A program made the position numbers and the translations under genes. A stretch of DNA of 64,000 nt from Methylophaga sp. OBS3 (GTDB taxonomy: Bacteria; Pseudomonadota; Gammaproteobacteria; Nitrosococcales; Methylophagaceae): contig NZ_JAPDMU010000001.1 in assembly GCF_026319325.1 (NCBI RefSeq), positions 248,001 through 312,000 of the forward strand, read 5' to 3'. Under the pieces are notes generated by a model. It was given only the letters and a program-made list of their open reading frames with translations, was not told the DNA's origin and searched no databases. This document shows, in pieces, positions 45,337-56,389 of this stretch. Numbering within the stretch: position 1 is the stretch's first letter; every line of letters begins with the position of its first letter.

Positions 45337-46359
45337 GTGACTAAACAAGTAGATGTAGCAGTAGTTGGCGCCACTGGCGCAGTCGGTGAAGCCATGCTGG
45401 AAATTTTGCACCAGCGTAAATTCCCGGTTGGCAAAGTCTATGCACTTGCCAGTGAACGTTCTGCTGGTAGTACAGTCCAGTTTGGCAATAAATCACTGAT
45501 CGTTGAAGATTTGGCTGAGTTTGACTTTTCTAAAGTCCAAGTTGGTCTGTTTTCACCAGGCGCAAGTGTTTCTGAAATTTATGCACCGAAAGCCGCTGCG
45601 GCAGGTTGTGTGGTTATAGATAACACTTCACAGTTCCGTTATGACGACGATGTGCCATTAGTGGTGCCAGAAGTAAATCCTGATGCGATTGCCGGCTACA
45701 AGCAACGTGGCATTATTGCCAACCCAAACTGTTCAACGATCCAGATGTTGGTTGCCTTAAAACCAATCTATGATGCGGTTGGTATTAAACGTGTCAATGT
45801 GTGTACTTACCAAGCAGTATCGGGCAGTGGTAAACCAGCGATGGATGAACTGGCTAAGCAAACTGCTGCACTGTTGAATGGTCGTTCTGTAGAAGCAGAA
45901 GTTTACCCAAAACAAATCGCTTTTAATGTGTTGCCACAAATCGATGTGTTCATGGATAACGGTTACACCAAAGAAGAAATGAAGATGGTTTGGGAAACCA
46001 AAAAAATCATGGGTGATGACAGCATTCAGGTGAACCCAACCGCTGTACGTGTTCCAGTTTTCTTTGGTCACTCAGAATCTGTTCATATCGAGACTCGCGA
46101 CAAAATTACTGCAGAACAAGCGATGGCGCTTTATGAAAAAGCCCCTGGTGTGGTGTTATTAGATGATCGTAAAGACGGTGGTTATCCGACCGCAGTCACC
46201 GAAGCATCTGGTCAAGATCCAGTGTATATCGGTCGTATTCGTGAAGATATTTCACACCCTAATGGTTTGAATTTATGGGTGGTTGCGGATAATGTTCGTA
46301 AAGGCGCGGCATTAAATAGTGTGCAGATTGCTGAAGTTCTGGTAGAAAAATATCTGTAG
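45337..46359 (+). CDS. asd: Aspartate-semialdehyde dehydrogenase
   Basis: Reduces aspartyl phosphate to aspartate semialdehyde, the branch to lysine, threonine and methionine. The 340-residue protein has the NADP motif VVGATGAVGEAMLEIL, the catalytic cysteine in NPNCSTIQM (about 132) and the SGSGKPAMDEL segment. It uses a GTG start codon with AAAGGTG upstream, 16 bases after leuB. Confidence 0.96.
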   Translation: MTKQVDVAVVGATGAVGEAMLEILHQRKFPVGKVYALASERSAGSTVQFGNKSLIVEDLAEFDFSKVQVGLFSPGASVSEIYAPKAAAAGCVVIDNTSQFRYDDDVPLVVPEVNPDAIAGYKQRGIIANPNCSTIQMLVALKPIYDAVGIKRVNVCTYQAVSGSGKPAMDELAKQTAALLNGRSVEAEVYPKQIAFNVLPQIDVFMDNGYTKEEMKMVWETKKIMGDDSIQVNPTAVRVPVFFGHSESVHIETRDKITAEQAMALYEKAPGVVLLDDRKDGGYPTAVTEASGQDPVYIGRIREDISHPNGLNLWVVADNVRKGAALNSVQIAEVLVEKYL

Positions 46360-46393
46360 CCAGTCTCTTGGCGTGCATGGAAGGACGGAATAA

Positions 46394-48898
46394 ATGACGC
46401 AAAAACGCATTGTCAGTTTGTCAGTTGTAGCTGCTTTAGGGCTGCTTAATCCAGTCACTTCTTGGGCATTTGGTCTGGGGCAGATTTCGGTGAAATCAGC
46501 CCTTAACCAGCCCTTTAATGCTGAAATACCCGTTACGTCACTAAGGGCAACTGAACAAGGCAATCTAGATGTTAGATTAGCGTCAACGGCAGATTTTGAC
46601 CGAGCCGGTATCGATAGAAGTCTTTTACTGACCCAGCTGCGTTTCGAAGTAATTGAAAATGGTGCCAATGCACGTATCAAAATTACCTCCCAAGTTCCGA
46701 TTAAAGAACCATTCCTCGACTTTCTAGTGACTGCTTCGGCAGGAGAGGGTCGTATGTTACGTGAATACACGGTATTACTCGATCCGCCATCAGAAGTTTA
46801 CCAACGCTCGACTACCAGCACCCAAGTGGCACCAAGCAGACCGACAACGAGTTCTGTACCAACAAGTCGCCCAAGTGCAACCGTAAATAGTTATCAAGTA
46901 CGTCGTGGTGATACGTTGTGGCAAATTGCCCAAAACACCAAGCCTGCTGCAGATATTACGGCTCAGCAAATGATGATGGCATTATTGAATGCTAACCCAG
47001 ATGCTTTTCAGTCAAACAATATCAATAGTCTTAAAGCCAACGTAACGCTGCAAATTCCTGATGCTGCAACGATTCGTCAGTTATCCGCTGCAGAAGCTAC
47101 AGCAGCCGTTCAGACGCAGTCAACACAATGGCGAAACCGCTCACAGCAAGTTGTAGCGCCAGTTGCACCAACTCCTGCCAATGAAGCGCCAGCTGTTACA
47201 GAACAGGCAGCAATTGAATCAGCCTCAGAGACAGAAGCGACGGACCAACAGCCAGTTGATGATGGTTCACGATTGAAGTTAGTAGCTGCCGCTGAAGATG
47301 GTGAGTCAGAAGCTGACCCTGATCAGCTTGGTGACCCAGAAGTACGTCGATTGAATGAGCAGCTCACTTTGGCTCAAGAAACAATCGAAGCACAAACACA
47401 GGAAAATATTGATTTCAAAGAACGTATGGACGCCATGGAAGCCCAAATGGAAACCATGCGTCGCCTGTTATCTTTGAAAGATGAAGATATGGCTAGACTT
47501 CAAGCAATGCTTGAAGAGGAGTCAGTGACAGGTTCGGATGCCGCACAACAACCATTAGCGGCGCTTAATGCTGAAACAGCTGATACCAGCGAAAATTCGG
47601 ATGTTGATACGACAACGGACGTTGCTGAAACGCAATCAGAAGTTGCAAGCCCTGTTGTAAACGACCCTAATAAACCTGCAGCGGCAAGTTATTTAGACAA
47701 TGCCAAAACATTTATTGGTAATTACATTCTTGAAATTCTGTTGGGTGGCCTTTTAGTTTTACTGCTGGTTTGGTTAGTCATTAGAAACCGTCGCCAAGAA
47801 GAAACCTGGGATGAGGCCGTTGCTGAGGTCGAAGAAGAAAATCCAACTACACAAGTAATAACCGAAGCTGACGTTCTTGAAGATAACGATGCGACTGTTG
47901 CTGTGATGGCTGCTAACGCTGAACCTGTCGAAGCCACTAAGACCGTTGATGAACTCGTCGAACAAGCAGATATGTTTGTTGGTTATGCTGATTATGTACA
48001 AGCAAGAACGGCACTAGAACAAGCACGTCAGATGGCGCCTGATGATAAGTCTGTTGCGACTAAATTGTTATTTGTTTTATTCAAACAAAATAAATCAGCT
48101 GATTTTGAACAAGTGCTTGTTGACAGTGACATCAACGAAGATGATGCGCAGTGGGATGATGTTCGTACTTGGGGCTTAGCATTAATGCCCTATGATGCAC
48201 GATTCCAATCAGACTCAGATGATAACGTTGATGATGTTATTGAAGATGACATCCCTGAATTGGATGAAACGACAGAAATCAATCTAAACCTTGATGATGT
48301 CGACGAGACAACGCAAGAAGAGATTGCTGAGCCAAAAGTTGATGACGATGGTGCTATCGACTTTGACTTGTCGCAATTTCAAGCTGATGTCAGCACAGAT
48401 GATAATGAGCCTGAATCGATAACACCTACTGTTGAAGAACTTGAAGAAGATAACTTCGATGATCGCTTACAAGTACGTGATACCTATGTAAGTGAAACAG
48501 TGGATAGTGACGATATCACGCCAATTTCGCTTGATATTGATGACACTGACACTAACGATGTGTCGTGGGAAGAAGAGCCTAAACAACCAACTTTACGTGA
48601 AGATGTTATGCCCATTTCACTAGATTTGGATGATGACTCTGATGCCGTTGATGACATCGCTGAACCACAGCAAGCCGATATTCAAGAGCTAGACTTAAGT
48701 GATGTTCAAGATGACTTAGATTTTGACTTAAGCGGCTTTGATGAAATCGATGAAGCTGAAACGAAGCTAGATTTAGCTGCAGCCTATGTAGATATGGGTG
48801 ATCCTGATGGTGCCCGTGGTATTTTGCAAGAAGTGCTTAATGAAGGCAGTGAAGAGCAAAAAGAACGAGCACGGACATTGCTCGCGACGCTAAACTAA
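46394..48898 (+). CDS. fimV: FimV family polar/peptidoglycan-binding protein
   Basis: A polar hub protein that supports type IV pili and other polar machinery in Pseudomonas and Vibrio (HubP). The 834-residue protein has a signal peptide, the FimV N-terminal domain (LGQISVKSALNQPFNAEIPV), a LysM peptidoglycan-binding domain (about 165-225, YQVRRGDTLWQIA), a coiled coil (about 315-375), one membrane helix (about 445-464), a long acidic cytoplasmic part and the C-terminal FimV TPR-like domain (about 788-834). Its position between asd and truA is conserved. No pilus gene is nearby. Confidence 0.93.
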   Translation: MTQKRIVSLSVVAALGLLNPVTSWAFGLGQISVKSALNQPFNAEIPVTSLRATEQGNLDVRLASTADFDRAGIDRSLLLTQLRFEVIENGANARIKITSQVPIKEPFLDFLVTASAGEGRMLREYTVLLDPPSEVYQRSTTSTQVAPSRPTTSSVPTSRPSATVNSYQVRRGDTLWQIAQNTKPAADITAQQMMMALLNANPDAFQSNNINSLKANVTLQIPDAATIRQLSAAEATAAVQTQSTQWRNRSQQVVAPVAPTPANEAPAVTEQAAIESASETEATDQQPVDDGSRLKLVAAAEDGESEADPDQLGDPEVRRLNEQLTLAQETIEAQTQENIDFKERMDAMEAQMETMRRLLSLKDEDMARLQAMLEEESVTGSDAAQQPLAALNAETADTSENSDVDTTTDVAETQSEVASPVVNDPNKPAAASYLDNAKTFIGNYILEILLGGLLVLLLVWLVIRNRRQEETWDEAVAEVEEENPTTQVITEADVLEDNDATVAVMAANAEPVEATKTVDELVEQADMFVGYADYVQARTALEQARQMAPDDKSVATKLLFVLFKQNKSADFEQVLVDSDINEDDAQWDDVRTWGLALMPYDARFQSDSDDNVDDVIEDDIPELDETTEINLNLDDVDETTQEEIAEPKVDDDGAIDFDLSQFQADVSTDDNEPESITPTVEELEEDNFDDRLQVRDTYVSETVDSDDITPISLDIDDTDTNDVSWEEEPKQPTLREDVMPISLDLDDDSDAVDDIAEPQQADIQELDLSDVQDDLDFDLSGFDEIDEAETKLDLAAAYVDMGDPDGARGILQEVLNEGSEEQKERARTLLATLN

Positions 48899-48908
48899 CG
48901 GTTCACTG

Positions 48909-49688
48909 ATGCGGATTGCCTTGGGCGTCGAATACGACGGGACATTATTTAACGGCTGGCAAGCGCAACCGAACCAACGCACTGTTCAAGGCACACTAGA
49001 AGCAGCCATTTCGCAAGTCGCAAATTGTGACACAACGATTCACGCTGCAGGTCGGACTGATGCTGGTGTTCATGCGCTAAATCAAGTTATTCACTTTGAT
49101 ACCGATGCAGTGAGAAATGATCGCAGCTGGTTATTAGGCGTTAACGCAAATTTGCCCAATGATGTTGTTGTCAACTGGGTAAAACAAGTCAATGACGAGT
49201 TCCATTCTCGGTTTTCAGCTCAGCGTCGACAATACCGTTATATGGTATTAAATCGTCTTAGCCGCAGTGCAACCCAACATAAACGAATGTGGTGGTTTTA
49301 TAAGCCACTTGATATCGAACAAATGCAACTAGCAGCCAACCGGTTGTTAGGTCAGCATGACTTCTCGGCGCTTCGTGCAAAAGAGTGCCAAGCTAAAAGC
49401 CCAATAAAAACCTTGGATGCTATTACGGTTACTCGGCGAGGTGATTGTATTGCTGTTGATGTTGTGGCGCGTTCATTTTTACATCACATGGTACGTAATA
49501 TCATGGGGGTGCTTACTGCTGTTGGCGAGGGAAAACAGCCTGTTGATTGGGTTGATGCTGTAATAGCCAGTAAAAACCGTGATAAAGCAGGCGTAACTGC
49601 ACCGCCTGAGGGCTTATACCTTAGCGATGTGATTTATCCTGACGAGTACGCATTGCCAACAGTGTCAGCTTTACCAGTGCTCTGGTAA
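48909..49688 (+). CDS. truA: tRNA pseudouridine synthase TruA
   Basis: Makes pseudouridine at positions 38-40 of the tRNA anticodon arm. The 259-residue protein has the catalytic aspartate in GRTDAGVHALNQVIHFDT (about 52) and the ARSFLHHMVRNIMG motif. The start codon is 10 bases after the fimV stop codon, so the two are probably cotranscribed. Confidence 0.96.
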   Translation: MRIALGVEYDGTLFNGWQAQPNQRTVQGTLEAAISQVANCDTTIHAAGRTDAGVHALNQVIHFDTDAVRNDRSWLLGVNANLPNDVVVNWVKQVNDEFHSRFSAQRRQYRYMVLNRLSRSATQHKRMWWFYKPLDIEQMQLAANRLLGQHDFSALRAKECQAKSPIKTLDAITVTRRGDCIAVDVVARSFLHHMVRNIMGVLTAVGEGKQPVDWVDAVIASKNRDKAGVTAPPEGLYLSDVIYPDEYALPTVSALPVLW

Positions 49689-49724
49689 AGTAGTGGGTCA
49701 ATATTTGGAGTTTAATGACTCACG

Positions 49725-50339
49725 ATGAGAACTCGTGTCAAAATTTGTGGCATAACACGTCGGCAAGATGCTGAATTTGCGATAAAAATGGGTGCTGATG
49801 CCTTGGGCTTTGTCTTTTATGCAGAGAGCCCAAGAGCTGTCACTATTGCGCAGGCAGCCGAAATTTGTCGCGGCTTACCACCTTTTGTTAGCTTGGTGGG
49901 CTTGTTTGTCAATGCGAGTGTTGAGCAAATTGAGGCAACAATTAAAGATGTTCCGCTGTCATTGTTACAATTCCATGGTGATGAGACACCGGCTTTTTGC
50001 CAGCAGTTTAATCATCCATATATGAAAGCTGTCCGTATGCAAACGGCAGATGATTTAACCAATGCAGCAGCCGACTATCAACAGGCAACGGCATTGTTAT
50101 TAGATACATTTAAGGCTGGTGTGCCGGGTGGAACAGGGGAAACATTCGACTGGTCTATGGTGACACCAGTTGATAAGCCAGTTATTTTGGCGGGTGGCTT
50201 GTCAGATGCCAATGTGGCATCCGCTATTAAGCAAATACGCCCTTACGGGGTCGATGTCAGTGGTGGCGTCGAGTCGGCAAAGGGAATAAAAAATGAAGAA
50301 AAAATACGCGCGTTTATGCAAGAGGTAGCTAATGCCTGA
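49725..50339 (+). CDS. trpF: Phosphoribosylanthranilate isomerase TrpF
   Basis: The third step of tryptophan synthesis. The 204-residue TIM barrel has the catalytic cysteine in KICGITR (about 7) and the catalytic aspartate in LLLDTFK. The phosphate-binding end [10 protein letters not shown] and [10 protein letters not shown] are typical. The end overlaps trpB by 8 bases, so translation is coupled. Only trpF, trpB and trpA are present here; the earlier trp genes are elsewhere. Confidence 0.96.
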   Translation: MRTRVKICGITRRQDAEFAIKMGADALGFVFYAESPRAVTIAQAAEICRGLPPFVSLVGLFVNASVEQIEATIKDVPLSLLQFHGDETPAFCQQFNHPYMKAVRMQTADDLTNAAADYQQATALLLDTFKAGVPGGTGETFDWSMVTPVDKPVILAGGLSDANVASAIKQIRPYGVDVSGGVESAKGIKNEEKIRAFMQEVANA

Positions 50340-51552
50340 AAATCTGAGCAAAGATTATTACCAGCACTATCCAGATGCCCGTGGGCATTTTGGACCATAC
50401 GGTGGCCGCTTTGTCGGTGAGACACTGATGGGGGCTATTACGGAGTTGCAGGAAGCTTATCAGCAATATCGTAATGATCCTGATTTCTTGGTTGAAATGG
50501 ATAAAGACTTGGCTGACTTTGTTGGTCGTCCTTCGCCAATCTATCTTGCTGAAAACTGGACTAAGAAATTAGGTGGCGCGCAAATCTATCTTAAGCGTGA
50601 AGATCTTAACCATACTGGTGCACACAAGGTAAATAACACCATTGGCCAAGCTTTATTGGCTAAACGTATGGGCAAAACACGCATTATTGCTGAAACGGGT
50701 GCAGGTCAACATGGTGTTGCCAGTGCAACGGTAGCGGCGCGTCTTGGCCTTGAGTGTGTTGTTTATATGGGCGCTGAAGACGTTGAGCGTCAAGCACAAA
50801 ACGTTTATCGGATGAAGTTACTGGGTGCGACAGTTGTACCGGTTACTTCAGGGTCTAAAACCCTCAAAGATGCATTAAACGAAGCTTTACGTGATTGGGT
50901 AACTAACGTTGATAACACGTTCTATATCATTGGTACAGTAGCTGGACCGCATCCATATCCAGCGATGGTACGTGATTTTCAATCGATTATCGGTCGTGAA
51001 GCCAGAGCACAAATGCTGGAACGCACAGGTAAATTACCTGATGCATTAGTTGCCTGTATTGGCGGTGGCTCGAATGCGATTGGTTTGTTCCATCCCTTTA
51101 TCGAAGATGAATCTGTTGCCATGTATGGTGTAGAAGGGGCAGGTCACGGACTTGCGACCGGACAACACTCAGCGCCATTATGTGCTGGTACGCCAGGTAT
51201 TTTGCATGGCAACCGTACCTATTTGATGCAAGATGCTGCGGGTGAAATTATTGAAACACACTCTATTTCAGCTGGTTTGGATTATCCTGGTGTTGGCCCT
51301 GAGCATGCATGGTTAAAAGACATTGGTCGTGCAAATTATGTTGCTATTACCGATGACGAAGCATTAGCTGCTTTCCATGATTTAACGCGTTCTGAAGGCA
51401 TTATTCCGGCATTAGAAACAAGTCATGCCCTTGCCTACGCTAGCAAACTCGCCCCAACCATGAGCAAAGATCAAAGCATCCTGATCAATGTGTCAGGTCG
51501 TGGGGATAAGGATATGCATACCGTCGCGGCAATGGCCGGTCTGAGTTTTTGA
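50332..51552 (+). CDS. trpB: Tryptophan synthase beta chain TrpB
   Basis: Joins indole and serine to form tryptophan, using PLP. The 406-residue protein has the PLP lysine in [14 protein letters not shown], the [10 protein letters not shown] substrate loop and GGGSNAIG phosphate-binding motif. It overlaps trpF by 8 bases and is followed 8 bases later by trpA, its subunit partner. Confidence 0.97.
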   Translation: MPENLSKDYYQHYPDARGHFGPYGGRFVGETLMGAITELQEAYQQYRNDPDFLVEMDKDLADFVGRPSPIYLAENWTKKLGGAQIYLKREDLNHTGAHKVNNTIGQALLAKRMGKTRIIAETGAGQHGVASATVAARLGLECVVYMGAEDVERQAQNVYRMKLLGATVVPVTSGSKTLKDALNEALRDWVTNVDNTFYIIGTVAGPHPYPAMVRDFQSIIGREARAQMLERTGKLPDALVACIGGGSNAIGLFHPFIEDESVAMYGVEGAGHGLATGQHSAPLCAGTPGILHGNRTYLMQDAAGEIIETHSISAGLDYPGVGPEHAWLKDIGRANYVAITDDEALAAFHDLTRSEGIIPALETSHALAYASKLAPTMSKDQSILINVSGRGDKDMHTVAAMAGLSF

Positions 51553-51560
51553 GGTATTAA

Positions 51561-52382
51561 ATGAGTCGAATTAGTCAGTGTTTTCAAGGCTTGCGAGCTG
51601 ATGGTCAAACGGCGTTAATTCCCTATATCACAGCTGGCGATCCTGAGCCTTGGGTAACCGTGCCTTTAATGCATGCATTGGTTGAAGCTGGTGCTGATGT
51701 GATTGAATTAGGCGTGCCTTTCTCAGATCCTGCGTCTGATGGTCCGGTTATTCAAAAAGCCTGCGAGCGGGCTTTGCAAAATGACGTTTCGCTCAATCAT
51801 GTGTTGGAAATGGTCAGTCAATTTCGTGATAAGAACACGACAACACCTGTTGTTTTGATGGGATATGCCAATCCATTAGAAGCAATTGGCTATAAAACTT
51901 TTGCTGAAAAAGCACAAAAAGCGGGTGTTGATGGTGTGTTAACTGTCGATATGCCACCTGAAGAATCAGAAGCGTTTCGGGCTATTTTGGATGAGCACGA
52001 AATTGATACAATCTTCTTAGTTGCGCCAACAACATCACCAGCACGCATGAAAATGATTGCTGATGTTGCCAAAGGTTTTATTTACTACGTATCAATTAAA
52101 GGTGTGACGGGTACAGCAGCTGTTGATGTAGATGAAGTATCGGCTAAGCTGGACCAATTGCGCAGCCTAACTGATCTGCCTTTAGGCGTTGGTTTTGGTA
52201 TTCGTGATGGTAAGTCTGCTGCTGCCGTTTCGACCGTTGCTGATGCAGTTGTTGTGGGTAGTGCGCTGATTCGTTGTGTAGAAGAACATGCAAACAGACC
52301 ACAGGAGATTCCTGCGGCTGTTGCTAGTATGTTGGCTGAGATGCGCCACGCAATTAATGCCCGTGATATGGCGAACGCCTGA
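51561..52382 (+). CDS. trpA: Tryptophan synthase alpha chain TrpA
   Basis: Cleaves indole-3-glycerol phosphate to indole, which is channelled to TrpB. The 273-residue TIM barrel has the catalytic Glu and Asp in [16 protein letters not shown], the family motif near residues 48-60, and [12 protein letters not shown] at the phosphate site. accD begins 17 bases downstream. Confidence 0.97.
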   Translation: MSRISQCFQGLRADGQTALIPYITAGDPEPWVTVPLMHALVEAGADVIELGVPFSDPASDGPVIQKACERALQNDVSLNHVLEMVSQFRDKNTTTPVVLMGYANPLEAIGYKTFAEKAQKAGVDGVLTVDMPPEESEAFRAILDEHEIDTIFLVAPTTSPARMKMIADVAKGFIYYVSIKGVTGTAAVDVDEVSAKLDQLRSLTDLPLGVGFGIRDGKSAAAVSTVADAVVVGSALIRCVEEHANRPQEIPAAVASMLAEMRHAINARDMANA

Positions 52383-52399
52383 GATTTGAGGAAATAACA

Positions 52400-53257
52400 A
52401 TGAGTTGGTTTGAAAAATTAATCCCTTCAAAAATCCGTACCACAGGTCGTAGTCGCTCTGTTCCAGAAGGGGTTTGGTGCAAATGTCCTGAATGTGACAA
52501 CGTTTTATATCGTGCTGAATTAGAACGTAATTTGATGGTTTGTCCTAAATGTGATCACCATCAACGTATTAATGCCAGAGTGCGACTGCAAAGCTTTCTT
52601 GATGAAGACGGTCGCCAAGAAATTGGTACTGAGGTTAAGCCAATTGATACGTTGCGATTTAAAGACAGCAAGCGTTATAAAGACCGTATTGTTCAAGCGC
52701 AAAAATCTACCGGTGAAAACGATGCATTGTTAGCCATGCAAGGTAAATTAAAAAGCTTACCTATTGTTGCTGTTGCCTTTGACTTTAGCTTCATGGGCGG
52801 CTCAATGGGTTCTGTTGTTGGTGAAAAATTTGTTCGTGCAGCCCAAGTTGCATTAGACAAGAAAATCCCACTAGTTTGTTTCTCAGCAAGTGGTGGTGCG
52901 CGTATGCAAGAGGGGTTGTTCTCTCTTATGCAAATGGCTAAAACGAGTGCTGTTTTAACGCAATTAGCTAACGCCAAAGTACCATTTGTATCGGTAATGA
53001 CTGACCCGACAATGGGCGGCGTCTCTGCCAGTTTGGCAATGTTGGGTGATATTAATGTCGCTGAGCCAAAAGCTTTAATTGGTTTTGCTGGTCCTCGCGT
53101 TATTGAACAAACTGTTCGTGAGAAGCTTCCAGAAGGTTTCCAACGCAGTGAGTTTTTGTTGGAGCACGGGGCGGTTGATTTAATTATCAATCGACGTGAT
53201 ATGCGTGATCGTCTGCACAACTTGCTGAGCATGATGCAACAGCGCACTGTCGCCTAA
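52400..53257 (+). CDS. accD: Acetyl-CoA carboxylase carboxyltransferase beta subunit AccD
   Basis: Transfers carboxyl from biotin to acetyl-CoA to make malonyl-CoA for fatty-acid synthesis. The 285-residue protein has an N-terminal four-cysteine zinc ribbon (CPEC and CPKC, about 27-53) and the crotonase-like core with [11 protein letters not shown] and [12 protein letters not shown]. It lies between trpA and folC, the usual neighbours in gammaproteobacteria. Confidence 0.96.
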   Translation: MSWFEKLIPSKIRTTGRSRSVPEGVWCKCPECDNVLYRAELERNLMVCPKCDHHQRINARVRLQSFLDEDGRQEIGTEVKPIDTLRFKDSKRYKDRIVQAQKSTGENDALLAMQGKLKSLPIVAVAFDFSFMGGSMGSVVGEKFVRAAQVALDKKIPLVCFSASGGARMQEGLFSLMQMAKTSAVLTQLANAKVPFVSVMTDPTMGGVSASLAMLGDINVAEPKALIGFAGPRVIEQTVREKLPEGFQRSEFLLEHGAVDLIINRRDMRDRLHNLLSMMQQRTVA

Positions 53258-53268
53258 GCCGCACTTGT

Positions 53269-54576
53269 ATGCGATTTAACAGCTTGCCTGAATGGCTGGC
53301 CTGGCAAGAAAAACTTCACTTTACTGAAATCGATCCCGGACTGACGCGTATTGCTGCAGTTTGGGAGCGCTTGTCTACAGGTAAGCCCTTACCATTTAAA
53401 GTTGTGACCGTTGCGGGTACCAATGGTAAAGGTTCATCCGTGGCTTTAATGACAGCGATTTTGCGTGCTGCTGGTTATAAAACCGGTAGTTACACCTCGC
53501 CACACTTACTGCGTTATAACGAGCGTATGGCGGTAAATGGCGAGCCAAGTACCGACGCACAAATTTGTCAGGCTTTCGCACAAATTGATGCAACTCGTGG
53601 CGAGATCTCATTAACCTATTTTGAATTTGCAACCTTAGCTGCTGCTCTGATCTTTATTGATCAAAAAGTTGACGTCGCTATATTAGAAGTTGGTATGGGT
53701 GGACGCCTCGATGCTGTCAATTTATTTGATGCTGATGTGGCCATCATTACCCCAATTGGCCTAGATCACATGCATTGGCTTGGTGATAATCGAGAAAAAA
53801 TCGGTGCAGAAAAAGCCGGTATTTTGCGAGCAGGAAGACCTGTTGTTTGTAGTGAGGTGTCACCGCCACAAAGTGTTTTAGATATCGCAAATACCTTAGC
53901 GGCGCCGACATATATTGCTGGCCGTGACTATCTATATCATCAAACTAGTGACTCTTGGTCATGGCAACAAAAAGATATAGAAGCTTTTCAACAATTGCCT
54001 AGGCCTGCACTCAATGGTGAATACCAATTGCAAAATAGTGCGGCTGTAATTATGGCTGCACAATTACTTGCTCAAGAAGGCTTGGTAAATATTAACGAAG
54101 CAGCCGTTCGAAAAGGTTTAACAACGGTAAGACTGTCTGGTCGTTTCCAAGTTTTAGATGGGCCAATTCAACGTATTTTTGATGTGACCCATAATCAGCA
54201 GGGCGCTGAAAACCTTGAACGACTTTTGCTTGAAGCACCATGTCATGGAAAGACATTGGCAGTGATTGCAATGTTACGTGACAAAGACAGTGCAGCCGTT
54301 TTTACAGCCTTACAGACGGCTATCGATCATTGGTATTTGGGTGGTCTAACTGGAGAGAGGGGGCAAACTGCCAAAGACCTCGCAAACGGCTTAACTGCAG
54401 CAGTAACAACTGCGCAATTTAGTCAGCAAGATACCGTAGAACAGGCTTATCACTTAGCTATGCAACAAGCAAAAGCAGGTGATCGTGTTTTGATTTTTGG
54501 TTCATTTCATACCGTTGAAGCAGTGATGAGGCAAATTCCAGAATTAATGTCTGAAGGTTTAGCAGCTTCAGCTTAG
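53269..54576 (+). CDS. folC: Bifunctional folylpolyglutamate/dihydrofolate synthase FolC
   Basis: Adds glutamate to dihydropteroate and to folates. The 435-residue Mur-ligase-like protein has the ATP-binding TVAGTNGKGSSVA motif (about 47-59), the TSPHLLRYNERM folate region and EVGMGGRLDAVN. It follows accD after 11 bases and ends in a 4-base overlap with the convergent acyl-CoA synthetase gene. Confidence 0.95.
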   Translation: MRFNSLPEWLAWQEKLHFTEIDPGLTRIAAVWERLSTGKPLPFKVVTVAGTNGKGSSVALMTAILRAAGYKTGSYTSPHLLRYNERMAVNGEPSTDAQICQAFAQIDATRGEISLTYFEFATLAAALIFIDQKVDVAILEVGMGGRLDAVNLFDADVAIITPIGLDHMHWLGDNREKIGAEKAGILRAGRPVVCSEVSPPQSVLDIANTLAAPTYIAGRDYLYHQTSDSWSWQQKDIEAFQQLPRPALNGEYQLQNSAAVIMAAQLLAQEGLVNINEAAVRKGLTTVRLSGRFQVLDGPIQRIFDVTHNQQGAENLERLLLEAPCHGKTLAVIAMLRDKDSAAVFTALQTAIDHWYLGGLTGERGQTAKDLANGLTAAVTTAQFSQQDTVEQAYHLAMQQAKAGDRVLIFGSFHTVEAVMRQIPELMSEGLAASA

Positions 54577-56381
54577 TCTTTGCCATCAAATAACGCAGCA
54601 ATTTCTCGCTGATATCTTGTCATTACCTCAGCACGTTTCACTTTTAATGTTGGCGTCAGTAAGCCATTTTCAATTGTCCAAGGCTGTAAACTCAAACAGA
54701 CCCGACGAATACGGGCATAAGCAGGAAAAGCAGCCAGTGCTTCCCGAATCAACTTGATGACATACTGGTGTAGCTTTTTATCTTCGAGGCTACTATTTTG
54801 CATTGGATCTAACCCTAGAGACTGGGCTAATTCGGGCCATTGTTCACCATCAAATACAATTACAGCTGCAAGATATGATTGGCCTTCGCCGACAACTAAC
54901 GCTTGCTCGAACAGTGTATTACTAACGATTGCTGACTCCATATCAGCAGGTGGTACTTTTTCACCGTTACTAAGCACCAGAATATCTTTGATACGACCAG
55001 TAATATAGATATGCCCGCTTTCTGAAATCTCTGCCTGATCGCCAGTGTGTAACCAACCTTGTGGATCGATCGTTTGTGCCGTGGCTTTATGATTATTCCA
55101 GTAACCAAGCATATTGCCCGGACCTTTTGCCAAGAGCTCTTGCTGTTCGCCTATTTTGACCTGAACGCCTTTAATCGGCAGGCCGACACTTGCTGGCTTA
55201 TTGTTATCGGGCGGGTTCACACTAATAACAGGACTTGTTTCGGTGAGGCCGTAACCTTGAACCAGATTTAATTGCAAACCAATAAATAGTTTGGCTGCAT
55301 ACTCTGGAAGAGGGGCGCCTCCTGTAACAGCTAATCTAAGACGGCCACCCATGCGTTGCTTAAATGTGCCTACTACCAATTTGTTGAGTACTGGCCATAA
55401 TAATTGGCTCAGAGACCAACGTCGATGGCCTTGTTGCCAGTGAAATCGTTGCCAACCAACTCGAACAGCTAAATTAAAGATTTGACGTCTCATAAAGGAT
55501 TGCTGGCGAAGTTTTTGTTGCAGACGATCATGAATACGCTCAAAAATTCGGGGAACGGCAATCAATATAGTTGGTTGTACTTGCTTTAAGTCTTCAGCTA
55601 AGAGGGGAATGCTACGCGCATAGGCCACGCTTGAACCGGTCATGATTGGTAAGTAGTAACCCGCCGTTCGTTCTAATGAATGAGATAACGGCAAGAATGA
55701 TAAAAACAGATCTGATGGATATATATCCATAAACTGCAATGCACCAAAAGCCACGGACAGCATGTTTTGATGACTGAGCATCACGCCTTTGGGACGACCT
55801 GTTGTTCCAGAGGTATAAATAATAGAAGCTAATTTATGACTATCTAAAGTCTGCTCAATTAAGGGACGGACAGGCTGACGAATAAATTCTTCACTGCTAA
55901 CAGTCGCGATCTCGCCGTGCTCAAAATGGCTAGGATTTTGCAAAATAACTTTTTGCAAAGCATGTTGTTCACTAAGTGCAGATTTGAGTAAATGCCATTG
56001 CCGGTTGGATTGCAGTAAGACCAGCTTCACGTCTGCATCTTCCAGAATAAATGCCATGTTATCTGGCCGGTCATCTGGGTACAATGGAACGACAATCAAC
56101 CCCAAACTTTGGGCTGCTAAATCAAAATAAACCCACTCTTTACAATTTCGGAGGTTTAAAGCAACCCGGTCTCCGGCTTGAAGGTTTTCTGCTAGCAGAG
56201 CTTGCTGCCAGCGAGCCATTTCAAAAGCGGCTTGCCGCCATGTTAAGTATTGCCAACTATTTTCATTGGCATCAAAAAAGCGATAGGCGGGATCGTTGGG
56301 CGAGCGGCGAACACGTTCAAAAAATAAGCCGGGTAGGCTGACAGCGACTTCCGGACTGATGTAATCGGTTTTTTGTTGCAT
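54573..56381 (-). CDS. AMP-binding long-chain acyl-CoA synthetase (FAA1-type)
   Basis: Activates fatty acids as acyl-AMP and then acyl-CoA. The 602-residue ANL-superfamily protein has the P-loop IYTSGTTGRPKGVMLSH (about 195), the substrate-site GYGLTETSPVISVN segment, the WLHTGDQAE hinge region and ITGRIKDILVLSNGEKVPP. It is more like the eukaryote-type COG1022 group than E. coli FadD. It ends 8 bases upstream of the FadL-type porin start-side neighbour's stop codon on the same strand, which suggests a unit for fatty-acid uptake and activation, though the porin gene is transcribed first. Confidence 0.88.
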   Translation of the reverse strand: MQQKTDYISPEVAVSLPGLFFERVRRSPNDPAYRFFDANENSWQYLTWRQAAFEMARWQQALLAENLQAGDRVALNLRNCKEWVYFDLAAQSLGLIVVPLYPDDRPDNMAFILEDADVKLVLLQSNRQWHLLKSALSEQHALQKVILQNPSHFEHGEIATVSSEEFIRQPVRPLIEQTLDSHKLASIIYTSGTTGRPKGVMLSHQNMLSVAFGALQFMDIYPSDLFLSFLPLSHSLERTAGYYLPIMTGSSVAYARSIPLLAEDLKQVQPTILIAVPRIFERIHDRLQQKLRQQSFMRRQIFNLAVRVGWQRFHWQQGHRRWSLSQLLWPVLNKLVVGTFKQRMGGRLRLAVTGGAPLPEYAAKLFIGLQLNLVQGYGLTETSPVISVNPPDNNKPASVGLPIKGVQVKIGEQQELLAKGPGNMLGYWNNHKATAQTIDPQGWLHTGDQAEISESGHIYITGRIKDILVLSNGEKVPPADMESAIVSNTLFEQALVVGEGQSYLAAVIVFDGEQWPELAQSLGLDPMQNSSLEDKKLHQYVIKLIREALAAFPAYARIRRVCLSLQPWTIENGLLTPTLKVKRAEVMTRYQREIAALFDGKD

Positions 56382-56389
56382 AACAGGTG

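Noticed and set aside
45757-46071. 104-codon minus-strand open frame inside asd
   Set aside because: It overlaps the catalytic region of asd and has no ribosome-binding site or domain.
52693-53247. 184-codon minus-strand open frame inside accD
   Set aside because: accD on the plus strand has full family motifs across the same interval; this frame has no recognisable features.
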